A stretch of 64,000 bases of DNA from Bog-473 sp963828505. GTDB lineage: Bacteria > Actinomycetota > Acidimicrobiia > Acidimicrobiales > RAAP-2. The notes below the pieces were generated by a model. It made no database searches. It was given only the letters and a program-made list of their open reading frames with translations, and was not told the origin of the DNA. The stretch is taken from the NCBI GenBank assembly GCA_963828505.1, contig CAWHFM010000015.1, forward strand, positions 1 to 64,000, in the 5' to 3' direction. Positions 53,440 through 61,466 of the stretch are shown piece after piece (position 1 is the first letter of the stretch; every line of letters begins with the position of its first letter). Made by a program: the position numbers and the translations under genes.

Positions 53440-54218
53440 CGACCGTCGTCCTCATCTTCAGCGCCGCAGCCATCGGCGTCGCTGCTGCGATGCGCTCCAC
53501 CTGGTCCCCCTGCGGGCTCTCCATGCTGGCGTCGATCACCCCGCTCGCCGAAGCCGGGCGGGGAAACCGGTACCGCGCCACGGCAACTTGGTTCGTGGCC
53601 GGGAGCACGTTGGGCGGCGCCACCCTCGGTGCCGTCATGGCCGCGCTGGCGGCACTCGGGTCGACGTTGCCGACGACATGGCTGCTACCCCTGGGCCTTG
53701 TCGCCGCCCTGGTCACGCTGGCCGCCGAGGTGGGCGTCTTCGGCTTCAAACTGCCGATCCATCGACGTCAGGTCAACGAGAGATGGCTCGACCAGTTCCG
53801 TTCCTGGGTGTACGGCGCCGGCTTCGGGTGGCAGATCGGTTCCGGTTTGGCGACGTACGTGATGACCCCGGCGATCTACCTCATGATCCTCCTGGCCGCG
53901 CTTTCGGGCGCGCCGGCCGTCGCGCTGGCGGTCGGGACGGGCTTCGGGCTCGTGCGGGGTCTGGCCGTGTTGCTCGGTCGACGTATCACCGACCCGGCGT
54001 CGCTGGCCGCCTTCCACCGGGCCTTCCATCGTGCGGAACCCGTCGTGCTCCGCCTCCTCGTCGGGGTCGAAGCTCTCGTCGCGGCGCTCCTGGCCGGCGC
54101 GGCCGACGGACTATGGGCAGCTGCGGTCGTGGGAGGGCTGGTGTTGTTGGCGCTCGTGGCGTCCACCCGGTTCAGGCACCCACGCCACTATGGACCAGTG
54201 ATGGCCGACCATGTCTGA
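53436..54218 (+). CDS. CcdA/DsbD-like membrane protein
   Basis: This 260-residue membrane protein has about seven hydrophobic segments. The first membrane helix contains MRSTWSPCGLSMLASITPL, which resembles the S-P-C motif of CcdA/DsbD thiol transporters that carry electrons across the membrane to outside thioredoxin-like proteins. The second Cys expected in CcdA is not seen, so it may be a diverged relative that lost or changed the redox function. The GTG at 53436 has GGGAGGCAGCC upstream. Its place after the MauA-like gene suggests it feeds the thioredoxin-like protein at 50184. Confidence 0.6.
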   Translation: MTTVVLIFSAAAIGVAAAMRSTWSPCGLSMLASITPLAEAGRGNRYRATATWFVAGSTLGGATLGAVMAALAALGSTLPTTWLLPLGLVAALVTLAAEVGVFGFKLPIHRRQVNERWLDQFRSWVYGAGFGWQIGSGLATYVMTPAIYLMILLAALSGAPAVALAVGTGFGLVRGLAVLLGRRITDPASLAAFHRAFHRAEPVVLRLLVGVEALVAALLAGAADGLWAAAVVGGLVLLALVASTRFRHPRHYGPVMADHV

Positions 54219-54357
54219 GCCTGACGGCACCGACCAGACCGGCAGCGAGCCGAACGACGAAGACGACGACGACGTTCCCGATCGGGTGGACGAACAGGAG
54301 TTGGATTCGTTTCCGGCATCGGACCCGCACTCGGACTGGTCCGGCCCGTCGTCCTGA
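54211..54357 (+). CDS. Small acidic SFPASDP-motif protein
   Basis: The 48-codon frame from ATG 54211 overlaps the CcdA-like stop by eight bases. It is very acidic (EPNDEDDDDVPDRVDEQE) and ends with LDSFPASDPHSDWSGPSS. The S-F-P-A-S-D-P core recurs in short bacterial proteins of unknown role, which supports it being a gene despite its size. It is the last gene of the operon. A GC-rich imperfect stem (GCGGGGC / GCCCCGC) follows at about 54363-54402 and may be a terminator. Confidence 0.6.
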   Translation: MSEPDGTDQTGSEPNDEDDDDVPDRVDEQELDSFPASDPHSDWSGPSS

Positions 54358-54421
54358 CAGGAGCGGGGCCGGTCGCAGAAAACGCGCCACCCGCCCCGCC
54401 AGGTCGAGAAGGGGAACCGGC

Positions 54422-55804
54422 CTACATCCCCCGATGGTTCTCGAAGCGGGCGTACTGCTTCAGGAACAGCAGGTTGGCCTTTCCGGTCGGGCCGTTGCGG
54501 TGCTTCGCCACCTCAATGAGCGCATCGTCGGCCCGGTCGATCGGCACCTCGTCGTTGTATTCGGACTCGCGATAGATGAACAGCACGACGTCGGCATCCT
54601 GCTCGAGTGATCCCGACTCTCGCAGGTCAGAAAGTTGCGGCGTCTTGTCCTGCCGGGACTCGAGGTTGCGTGACAGCTGCGAGAGGGCGAGCACCGGCAC
54701 CTCGAGCTCGCGAGCCAGGATCTTCAGGCCCCGGCTGATCTCGGCCACCTCGTTCTGGCGGTTCTCCGCCCTGCCGCGCCCGGTCATCAACTGCAGGTAG
54801 TCCACGACCACGATCCCGAGGTCTCCTTCGGACTTCTTCAGGCGCCGCGCCCTCGCACGAATGTCCATCACGGTGACGTTCGGGTTGTCGTCGATGAAGA
54901 TCGGTGCGCCGGACAGCCGGGTGACCGCCATCCCGATCTTCGACCAGTCCTGCGTACGGATCCGCCCCGTCTGCAGGCTTTGCCCGTTGACTTCGGCCTC
55001 GGAGGCGAGGATGCGCTGGGTCAGCTCCAGGTGGCCCATCTCGAGGGAGAACAGGAGCGCGGGACGTTGCGCCTCCAGGCCAACGTTCGCCAGGACGCCG
55101 AGAGCGAAGCTGGTCTTGCCCATGCCGGGACGGGCGCCGACGATGTTGAGCGACGACGGCTGAAACCCGAGGAGGATCTTGTCCAGTTCGTGGTAGCCCG
55201 ACGCCACACCGGTGATGGTCGAACCTCGCTGCCCCAGCTCCTCGATACGGTCCAGTCCCTTCCCCAGCAACTCCCGCAGTGGGTACATGGACTCGGCGGT
55301 CCGCCGCTCCGCCACGTCGAACACCAGCTGTTCGGCGTCGTCGACGGCGCCCTTCACATCCTCGGGAACCGAGTAACCGATGTCGGAGATCTCACCCGCC
55401 ACCCCGATCAGCCTCCGCAAGAGCGAGTGCTCTTCGACGATGACGGCGTAGTGCCGGGCGTTGGCGATCGACGGGGTGTTCGCCTGCAGCGAGATGAACA
55501 CCGACGGGTCTCCCACGGCCTCGAGCAGACCGGAACGCTTGAGCTCGTCGGTGACCGTCACCGCATCGATCGGCTCACCGCGTTCCAGCAGCGCCTTGAT
55601 GGCCGAGAAGATGTGCCCGTGTGTCGGCTTGTAGAAATCCCCGGCCGAGCAGACCTCGATACCGACCGATGCCGCGTCGAACGAAAGCAGCATGGCCCCG
55701 AGTAGGGACTGCTCAGCGTCGAGGTCGTGCGGCGGCACCCGCGCCCCGACAGCGGTAGCGGGTCGGAACGCGGTGTGGCGGGGGTCGTCAAAGGCGTGAA
55801 CCAC
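54422..55804 (-). CDS. dnaB: Replicative DNA helicase DnaB
   Basis: This 460-residue hexameric helicase unwinds DNA at the replication fork. The N-terminal domain starts at PPHDLDAEQSLLGAMLLSFD. The RecA-type ATPase domain has Walker A GARPGMGKTS, GHLELTQRILASEAEVNGQS, the Walker B-type IVVVDYLQLM and the DRESGSLEQDADVVLFIYRE stretch (with L). No intein interrupts the Walker A or downstream insertion sites, unlike many actinobacterial dnaB genes. The start is GTG 55804. A DnaA box and a palindrome lie upstream. It is the last gene of the rpsF-ssb-rpsR-rplI-dnaB run. Confidence 0.95.
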   Translation of the reverse strand: MVHAFDDPRHTAFRPATAVGARVPPHDLDAEQSLLGAMLLSFDAASVGIEVCSAGDFYKPTHGHIFSAIKALLERGEPIDAVTVTDELKRSGLLEAVGDPSVFISLQANTPSIANARHYAVIVEEHSLLRRLIGVAGEISDIGYSVPEDVKGAVDDAEQLVFDVAERRTAESMYPLRELLGKGLDRIEELGQRGSTITGVASGYHELDKILLGFQPSSLNIVGARPGMGKTSFALGVLANVGLEAQRPALLFSLEMGHLELTQRILASEAEVNGQSLQTGRIRTQDWSKIGMAVTRLSGAPIFIDDNPNVTVMDIRARARRLKKSEGDLGIVVVDYLQLMTGRGRAENRQNEVAEISRGLKILARELEVPVLALSQLSRNLESRQDKTPQLSDLRESGSLEQDADVVLFIYRESEYNDEVPIDRADDALIEVAKHRNGPTGKANLLFLKQYARFENHRGM

Positions 55805-55875
55805 GGTCCCCTACCTTGACCGGCTCCGCCTGGGGACCGTAAGGATGAACTTGTTGTGGGAAACCTCGCGCCACG

Positions 55876-55884
55876 TGTGGATAA
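55876..55884 (-). promoter_or_regulatory. DnaA box upstream of dnaB
   Basis: TGTGGATAA on the plus strand is TTATCCACA on the minus strand, a perfect match to the DnaA-box consensus, about 75 bases upstream of the dnaB start. A one-mismatch copy (TTTCCCACA on the minus strand) lies at 55855-55863. DnaA could act here as a transcription regulator of dnaB. Single boxes do occur by chance, so this needs comparison with related genomes. Confidence 0.5.
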
Positions 55885-55910
55885 GCCGTGTACGAAAGAG
55901 GTGCACGCGC

Positions 55911-55927
55911 ACACCGTGACACGGTGT
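55911..55927. promoter_or_regulatory. Perfect palindrome between rplI and dnaB
   Basis: ACACCGTGACACGGTGT has exact 7-bp arms around GAC. It lies 50 bases after the rplI stop and 107 bases before dnaB in transcription order. It lacks a T-run; it may be an attenuating hairpin between the ribosomal protein genes and dnaB, or an operator for a dnaB promoter. Confidence 0.4.
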
Positions 55928-55977
55928 AGCGACATCGCCACCCGCTGTGTCGGCCGGCCCCGGTCGAGGAGCGGTGC

Positions 55978-56427
55978 TCAGCCCGCTGGCTTCACCTCGA
56001 CCGTGACCACGGTCACCACGTTCGCAAAGAGCTCGACCTGCACCTCGAAGCTGCCGGTCTCCTTGATGTGGTCGGGCAGGAGCACGTGCCTGCGGTCCAC
56101 CTCGACGCCCTTCGCCGCCCGAATGGCCGCGGACACGTCGGCCGGCCCGATCGACCCGAACAGCCGGCCTCCGCCCGCGGCCCGGGCCGTGATCGGGATG
56201 ACCGCCCCGGCCAGGATCGTGGCCTGAGCTTCGGCTGCCTTCCGGTCCTGGGCCTCTCGCAGGTCCCGGCCCCGGCGCATCTGCTCCGCCTGCCCCTCGA
56301 TACCTTCATTGGCCACGATGGCCCGGCCATCGGGGATGAGGAAGTTGCGCGCGAAGCCCCCCGCCACCTTCACGATGTCCCCGCGCCGGCCCACGCCGGC
56401 GACGTCGTCGCGGAGCAGGACCTTCAT
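55978..56427 (-). CDS. rplI: 50S ribosomal protein L9
   Basis: This 149-residue L9 has the N-terminal domain signature VLLRDDVAGVGRRGDIVKVA and GGFARNFLIPDGRAIVAN, a central helix and a C-terminal domain ending with VTVEVKP. The length is standard. The ATG at 56427 overlaps the inferred rpsR stop (ATGA). Confidence 0.96.
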   Translation of the reverse strand: MKVLLRDDVAGVGRRGDIVKVAGGFARNFLIPDGRAIVANEGIEGQAEQMRRGRDLREAQDRKAAEAQATILAGAVIPITARAAGGGRLFGSIGPADVSAAIRAAKGVEVDRRHVLLPDHIKETGSFEVQVELFANVVTVVTVEVKPAG

Positions 56428-56887
56428 GAATCCTCACTTTCCGCGAGGACCGCCTCGTCGGCTTCCTCCACGTCCTGGGCGGACACCTCCACGTCCTCAC
56501 CGGAGCCTTCGACGTCCTGGGCGGACACCTCCACGTCGCGGGGCGCGGCGACGGCGCGTCGCTCAGCGAGCGCTCACCCCGGTCCCGGCCGCGCCCGCCG
56601 GGGCGCTCCGTCACGGTCCGCTGCGTGTACGGCAGCAAGACGAGCTCGCGGGCGGTCTTGATGGCCTGCGCCAGTGCTCGCTGGTGCTGGGCGCAATTCC
56701 CGGTGACGCGGCGCGACCGGATCTTGCCGCGGTCGCTCATGTACTTGCGCAGCATCGGGACGTCCTTGTAGTCGACCCATTCCACCTTGTCGCGGCAGAG
56801 GGCACACGGCTTCTTCTTGACTCGCCGGCCGAGGTCCTTCGGAGCTCGCCTCGGGGCGGTGCCCCCGCGTTGGTTGTTGCGTGCCAT
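56424..56887 (-). CDS. rpsR: 30S ribosomal protein S18 with acidic C-terminal extension (frameshift)
   Basis: S18 is unmistakable from KKKPCALCRDKVEWVDYKDV, LRKYMSDRGKIRSRRVTGNC and AQHQRALAQAIKTARELVLL to PYTQRTVTER. The CALC and NC cysteines are the zinc-type set of the C+ form. The uninterrupted frame then runs into rplI as Arg/Pro-rich nonsense. A one-base shift near 56560 instead gives an acidic tail with VEVSAQDVEGSGEDVEVSAQ and a stop at 56424 that overlaps the rplI ATG. That tail contains a 25-bp direct repeat (56471-56495 and 56513-56537). I take the shifted reading as the real protein, about 150 residues. An acidic extension on S18 is unusual. Confidence 0.85.
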
Positions 56888-56888
56888 G

Positions 56889-57350
56889 TCAGAAAGGCTC
56901 CTCGTCGTATCCGTAGCCGGCAGGAGGGTCCGCGGGCGGTGGTGGTGGTGCCGCCGCCTGACGGGCGGGCCGATCGCCGGGGCTTCGTCGCTCGTTCTTG
57001 GTGATCTGGGCCGTGGCCCAGCGCAGAGACGGGCCGATCTCGTCGGCCACGACCTCGACCTTCGACCGCTTGTCGCCCTCCTGGGTCTCCCAGCTGCGCT
57101 GCTCCAGACGGCCGGCGACCACCACCCGGGCCCCCCGACTGAGGGACTCGCTGACGTTCTCGGCCATCTCGCGCCAGCACACGACGTCGAAGAAGGACGT
57201 GGCCTCCTCCCACTCCTGGGTCTGGCGGTTCTGCCAGCGCCGGTTCACTGCCAGCCCGAATGTCGCCGTCGGCTGGCCCGTGTTGGTGAACCGGAGCTCG
57301 GGGTCACGCGTGATGTTGCCGACGATGACGACGCTGTTGTCCGTTGCCAC
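56889..57350 (-). CDS. ssb: Single-stranded DNA-binding protein
   Basis: This 153-residue SSB has an OB-fold (VVIVGNITRDPELRFTNTGQ, WQNRQTQEWEEATSFFDVVC, ENVSESLSRGARVVVAGRLE). A short Pro-rich linker (AAAPPPPPADPPAGYG) leads to the acidic tip DEEPF, the variant of the DDIPF tail that recruits repair and replication partners. It lies between rpsF and rpsR, the standard operon order. Confidence 0.95.
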   Translation of the reverse strand: MATDNSVVIVGNITRDPELRFTNTGQPTATFGLAVNRRWQNRQTQEWEEATSFFDVVCWREMAENVSESLSRGARVVVAGRLEQRSWETQEGDKRSKVEVVADEIGPSLRWATAQITKNERRSPGDRPARQAAAPPPPPADPPAGYGYDEEPF

Positions 57351-57365
57351 GGGGTTCCCTCCTCC

Positions 57366-57689
57366 TCAGCTCGCCGCCGGCTCGGCTGAAGCCGACAGCC
57401 GGGAGTCGGGAAGACGAACGATCTTGTGCCGCACCACCTCGTCGGCCAGTCCGAGCATCCGGTCGAGCGCCGAGACGGTCTCCGGCTCCGAAACGAACTC
57501 GATCACCAGGTAGTAACCCTCGCGCTTGTGGTTGACCTCGTAGGCGAAGCTGCGCTTGCCCCATCGATCGATAGCGCCGGGTGTTCCCCCGGTGCTCCGG
57601 ATCAGCTCGAGCGCGCGGTCCACCACACCCTGGATCAGTCCCGGTTCCGTGGTGGCCTCGAAAATGGCCATGACTTCGTAAGGCCGCAT
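57366..57689 (-). CDS. rpsF: 30S ribosomal protein S6
   Basis: This 107-residue S6 has MRPYEVMAIFEATTEPGLIQ, RWGKRSFAYEVNHKREGYYL and ADEVVRHKIVRLP. I chose ATG 57689 because it is the family start and GGAGG lies ten bases upstream; the longer frame from 57719 adds ten unrelated residues. It is first in the ribosomal/replication run. Confidence 0.95.
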   Translation of the reverse strand: MRPYEVMAIFEATTEPGLIQGVVDRALELIRSTGGTPGAIDRWGKRSFAYEVNHKREGYYLVIEFVSEPETVSALDRMLGLADEVVRHKIVRLPDSRLSASAEPAAS

Positions 57690-57775
57690 GTGCGGCGTAC
57701 CTCCCTCCGGACCGAGCACGCGGCTCGGGCTCCTGGCGGTCAGGAGCAGGGTGTGTTGCGGGCCGACATGCTAGC

Positions 57776-58630
57776 TCAGGAAAGGGCATCGCCCAGGCCG
57801 GCGGGGCCGTGGTAGGTCTCGGCGTCGCTCGGGAACCTGCCCTGTCGCACGTCGTCGGCGAACGCCGCCACCGCCTCCGTCGCGACCCGGCCGAGATCGG
57901 CATAGCGGCGCACGAACTTGGGTGGCGAACCCTTGCCCAGGCCGAGAAGGTCGTGGAAGACCAGGACTTGCCCGTCGCACCCCGAGCCGGCGCCGATACC
58001 GATAGTGGGTACGTCGATGGCCTCGGTGACGGCTGTCCCGACGACATCGGGCACCCCCTCAATCACGAATCCGAAGCATCCGGCCGCGCTGAGGGCCTTC
58101 GCCGCGTCGAGGAGGGCACTGGCCGCGTCGGCACTCTTTCCCTGCACACGGAACCCGCCCATGGCCAGGACGGATTGGGGGGTGAGACCCAGGTGTCCCA
58201 TCACCGGGATCTCGGCCCGGACGATGGCTTCGACGACCGGCAGCCGGGCGCGGCCGCCCTCCAACTTGACGGCGTGGGCGCCGGCCCGGATGAGGGAGGC
58301 AGCGTTGCGCACGGCATCGTCGGGGCCGAGGTGGTAGCTCATCCACGGCATATCGCCCAGGATCAGGCACTGCGGGCGGGCGCGGGCGACCGCTGCCGTG
58401 TGATGAGCCATGACGTCGATATCGACGTGCAGCGTGTCCTCGTAGCCGAGCACGGTGTTGGCGACCGAGTCTCCGACGAGGATGATGTCGGCCCCCGCAT
58501 CCGAGACGATGCGCGCCCCCGGCTCGTCGTAGGCCGTCACCATCACGATCGGCTCGTCGCCGTTCCGCCGTTTGCGTGAGCGGAGCGAGGGAACGGTCAC
58601 CTGGCGCCGGCTCGTCGGATCACTGCTCAC
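57776..58630 (-). CDS. panB: 3-Methyl-2-oxobutanoate hydroxymethyltransferase
   Basis: This 284-residue enzyme is the first step of pantothenate (and so CoA) synthesis. It transfers a hydroxymethyl group from methylene-tetrahydrofolate to 2-oxoisovalerate. Family motifs are MVTAYDEPGARIVSDAGADI, ILVGDSVANTVLGYEDTLHV, VKLEGG, PVMGHLGLTPQSV and TIGIGAGSGCDGQVLVFHDL. The Mg ligands correspond to Asp in VGDS and Glu in KLEGG. It is separated by about 85 bases from rpsF and by four bases from the DUF5318 gene upstream. Confidence 0.95.
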   Translation of the reverse strand: MSSDPTSRRQVTVPSLRSRKRRNGDEPIVMVTAYDEPGARIVSDAGADIILVGDSVANTVLGYEDTLHVDIDVMAHHTAAVARARPQCLILGDMPWMSYHLGPDDAVRNAASLIRAGAHAVKLEGGRARLPVVEAIVRAEIPVMGHLGLTPQSVLAMGGFRVQGKSADAASALLDAAKALSAAGCFGFVIEGVPDVVGTAVTEAIDVPTIGIGAGSGCDGQVLVFHDLLGLGKGSPPKFVRRYADLGRVATEAVAAFADDVRQGRFPSDAETYHGPAGLGDALS

Positions 58631-58634
58631 CCGA

Positions 58635-59108
58635 TCACTCCTGACTGGTTTCCTTCTTCTGCGTCGTGCTCCTGGCCCTCGATCCCAAGCGACGTGTCTT
58701 CTGCCTCCCCCCTCCCGAGGGGTACTTCCTCATCAGGTGGTGCCAGGCGCACGACGGGCACACCTCCACCTCGTAACAAAGAACCGGCTCGGGCCGGTTG
58801 CACAAAGCCTTGAGCTCGGCTGCCGTGCCCGGGCACCGCCCCCCGGCAGGCAGCTTGGCTCCGAACACGAAGGTCACGGTGACGAGGCGCCCGTCGTCAC
58901 AGAGCGGGCAGACCTCCTTGGTCGGCCGGCCCACGTTGCGAGCGGCCCGCAGGAGCTCAGGATGAGCGTCGCAGACGTCCACTCGCTGGACGCGGCCCTG
59001 CTCGACCTCCCTGATCACACCGTTGCGGACGATGCGGTACTCGACCTGGGCCGTGTCGTCAGGGCTCACCGACCGAGAGGGCGACCTCGGATCCGAGGTG
59101 ACAGGCAC
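58635..59108 (-). CDS. DUF5318 family protein with zinc-ribbon-like Cys pairs
   Basis: This 157-residue actinobacterial protein reads VEYRIVRNGVIREVEQGRVQ, ARNVGRPTKEVCPLCDDG, VTVTFVFGAKLPAGGRC and VLCYEVEVCPSCAWHHLMRK. It matches DUF5318, which is found in the same neighbourhood in mycobacteria. The CPLC and CPSC pairs probably bind zinc. The basic tail is RQKTRRLGSRARSTTQKKET. I chose GTG 59108; the longer frame to 59231 adds an Arg/Val shadow. Function unknown. Confidence 0.82.
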   Translation of the reverse strand: MPVTSDPRSPSRSVSPDDTAQVEYRIVRNGVIREVEQGRVQRVDVCDAHPELLRAARNVGRPTKEVCPLCDDGRLVTVTFVFGAKLPAGGRCPGTAAELKALCNRPEPVLCYEVEVCPSCAWHHLMRKYPSGGGRQKTRRLGSRARSTTQKKETSQE

Positions 59109-59243
59109 GGCGGCAAGGCTACCGCCCGGGTGCCTCGGACCGGCCCGCACTTGTCCCACCCTGCAAGACCCCCACATTTGCACCCAGACCCGGACGCGAA
59201 ATCGCACCCGCACCCGCAACGGCACCGGCACACCCCACCCCCG

Positions 59244-59370
59244 CTCGCTCGCTCACTCGCTCACTCGCTCGGTCGGTTGCTCGGTTGCTCGGTTGCTCGG
59301 TCGGTTGCTCGGTTGCTCGGTTGCTCGGTTGCTCGGTTGCTCGGTTGCTCGGTTGCTCGGTTGCTCGGTC
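59244..59370. repeat. Octanucleotide microsatellite GGTTGCTC
   Basis: Three exact copies of GGTTGCTC (59275-59298) and eight more (59303-59366) are separated by GGTC (59299-59302) and flanked by GGTC on both sides. A simpler GCTC/ACTC ladder precedes them (59244-59270). The array lies in the intergenic space between the divergent DUF5318 and PadR genes. Being intergenic, a change in copy number would alter promoter spacing, not a reading frame. Confidence 0.9.
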
Positions 59371-59508
59371 CCTGCTGTACCCCCTCCTCGAAACGACCTG
59401 GCACCGAAATCGACCCGCCCAAATCGCCAACCGGCCGGCCACAACGCCCCGAAATCGCCACCCCTCGGATGGCCAACGACCAACGGGTACCCCAAATGCA
59501 CTGTTCGC

Positions 59509-59525
59509 TATATCGAACCGATATA
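59509..59525. promoter_or_regulatory. Candidate PadR operator
   Basis: TATATCGAACCGATATA is a perfect 7-3-7 palindrome, strongly AT-rich in GC-rich DNA, ten bases upstream of the PadR start codon. The position suggests it overlaps the promoter and serves autorepression. The right half (CGATATACT) may double as a -10 region. Confidence 0.6.
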
Positions 59526-59535
59526 CTTCTCCGCA

Positions 59536-60141
59536 ATGTTGGATCTGGCCATCCTGGGCCTGCTCGAGGAACGTGACCTCCACGGCTACGAGATCCGCCG
59601 TCAGCTGCGGGAGAGCCTCGGTCTGCTGGCGAACGTCTCCTTCGGGTCGATCTATCCAGCCCTGACCCGCCTCGAGCGGGTGGGAGCTCTCGTCGCGGCG
59701 CAGGACGACGGGGCAGGGCCGGCAGGACCCCCGACCGGCTCGTTGAGTGGAGAACGGGCGGCCTTCCGAAACCGCCGGCACGCCCCGAGCCGTTCACGCC
59801 GGGGCAAGAAGGTCTATCGGATCACCGAGGCCGGTCGGCAGCTCTTCGCCCAGCTCCTGGCCGACGGCGGTGCCTCTGACGACGCCCGCAGCTTCGGCCT
59901 CCGCCTCGCTTTCGCGCGCCATCTGGCCCCGCAGGCCCGGCTCTCGCTCCTGGAGCGACGGAGAGCCCTGTTGGTCCAACGGCTCGGCGAATCCGAGCCC
60001 GCACGGACCGACCTCGACATCTACGCCCGCTCGGTCGTCCAGCACACGGCCGACGGCGTCGCCCGCGACATCAGCTGGCTCGACCACCTCATCGAGTCAG
60101 AACGGGCCGCCCTCGCCGGCGCCACCGAACCGGCGCCCTGA
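59536..60141 (+). CDS. PadR-family transcriptional regulator
   Basis: This 201-residue repressor has the winged helix-turn-helix MLDLAILGLLEERDLHGYEI, RRQLRESLGLLANVSFGSIY and PALTRLERVGAL, followed by KKVYRITEAGRQLFAQLLAD. The C-terminal half (FGLRLAFARHLAPQARLSLL to the end) is a dimerisation helix region. A Gly/Ser/Arg-rich insert of about 35 residues (SLSGERAAFRNRRHAPSRSR) interrupts the wing, longer than usual. It precedes ino1 by 33 bases, the same order as Rv0047c-ino1 in M. tuberculosis (there in one operon), so it probably co-transcribes with and may regulate ino1. Confidence 0.88.
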   Translation: MLDLAILGLLEERDLHGYEIRRQLRESLGLLANVSFGSIYPALTRLERVGALVAAQDDGAGPAGPPTGSLSGERAAFRNRRHAPSRSRRGKKVYRITEAGRQLFAQLLADGGASDDARSFGLRLAFARHLAPQARLSLLERRRALLVQRLGESEPARTDLDIYARSVVQHTADGVARDISWLDHLIESERAALAGATEPAP

Positions 60142-60174
60142 GAAGGCGCGCTCCCAACCCGAAGGAGAAACTCC

Positions 60175-61272
<1,098 letters not shown>

Positions 61273-61352
61273 CGAAAACGTCCCGTCCGGGCGGCATGCG
61301 GCGTTCCGCTGCCGGCCAAGTGACCGGCTGAGCGGCCCAAGCGACCCCGGGA

Positions 61353-61466
61353 TCAGACCAGGATCCGGTCCTCCGGAATCAGACCAGGATCCGCTCCTCC
61401 GGGACGGGAGCCGGGGTCAGACCAGGATCCGGTCCGCCAAGATCAGACCAGGATCCGCTCCTCCGG
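61353..61466 (-). repeat. Tandemly copied 3' end of the AhpD-like gene
   Basis: The last codons and stop of the gene at 61443-61928 read, in the plus direction, TCAGACCAGGATCCGCTCCT. This segment recurs at 61353-61376, 61379-61402 and 61417-61438 with one or a few changes, besides the genuine gene end at 61443-61466. The copies lie downstream of the stop, so they do not change the protein. They probably arose by slippage or local duplication. Confidence 0.85.

Noticed and set aside
54360..54405. Intrinsic terminator after the MauE-type operon and dnaB
   Set aside because: Arms GCGGGGC and GCCCCGC can pair, but the loop is long and there is no T-run. I mention it only as a possible structure and do not list it as a terminator.
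54422..55804. Intein in dnaB
   Set aside because: The helicase is 460 residues with continuous Walker A and downstream motifs. No splicing or homing domain is inserted.
59275..59366. Possible CRISPR-like array
   Set aside because: Repeats are 8 bases and directly abutting with no spacers; it is a microsatellite. No cas gene is present.
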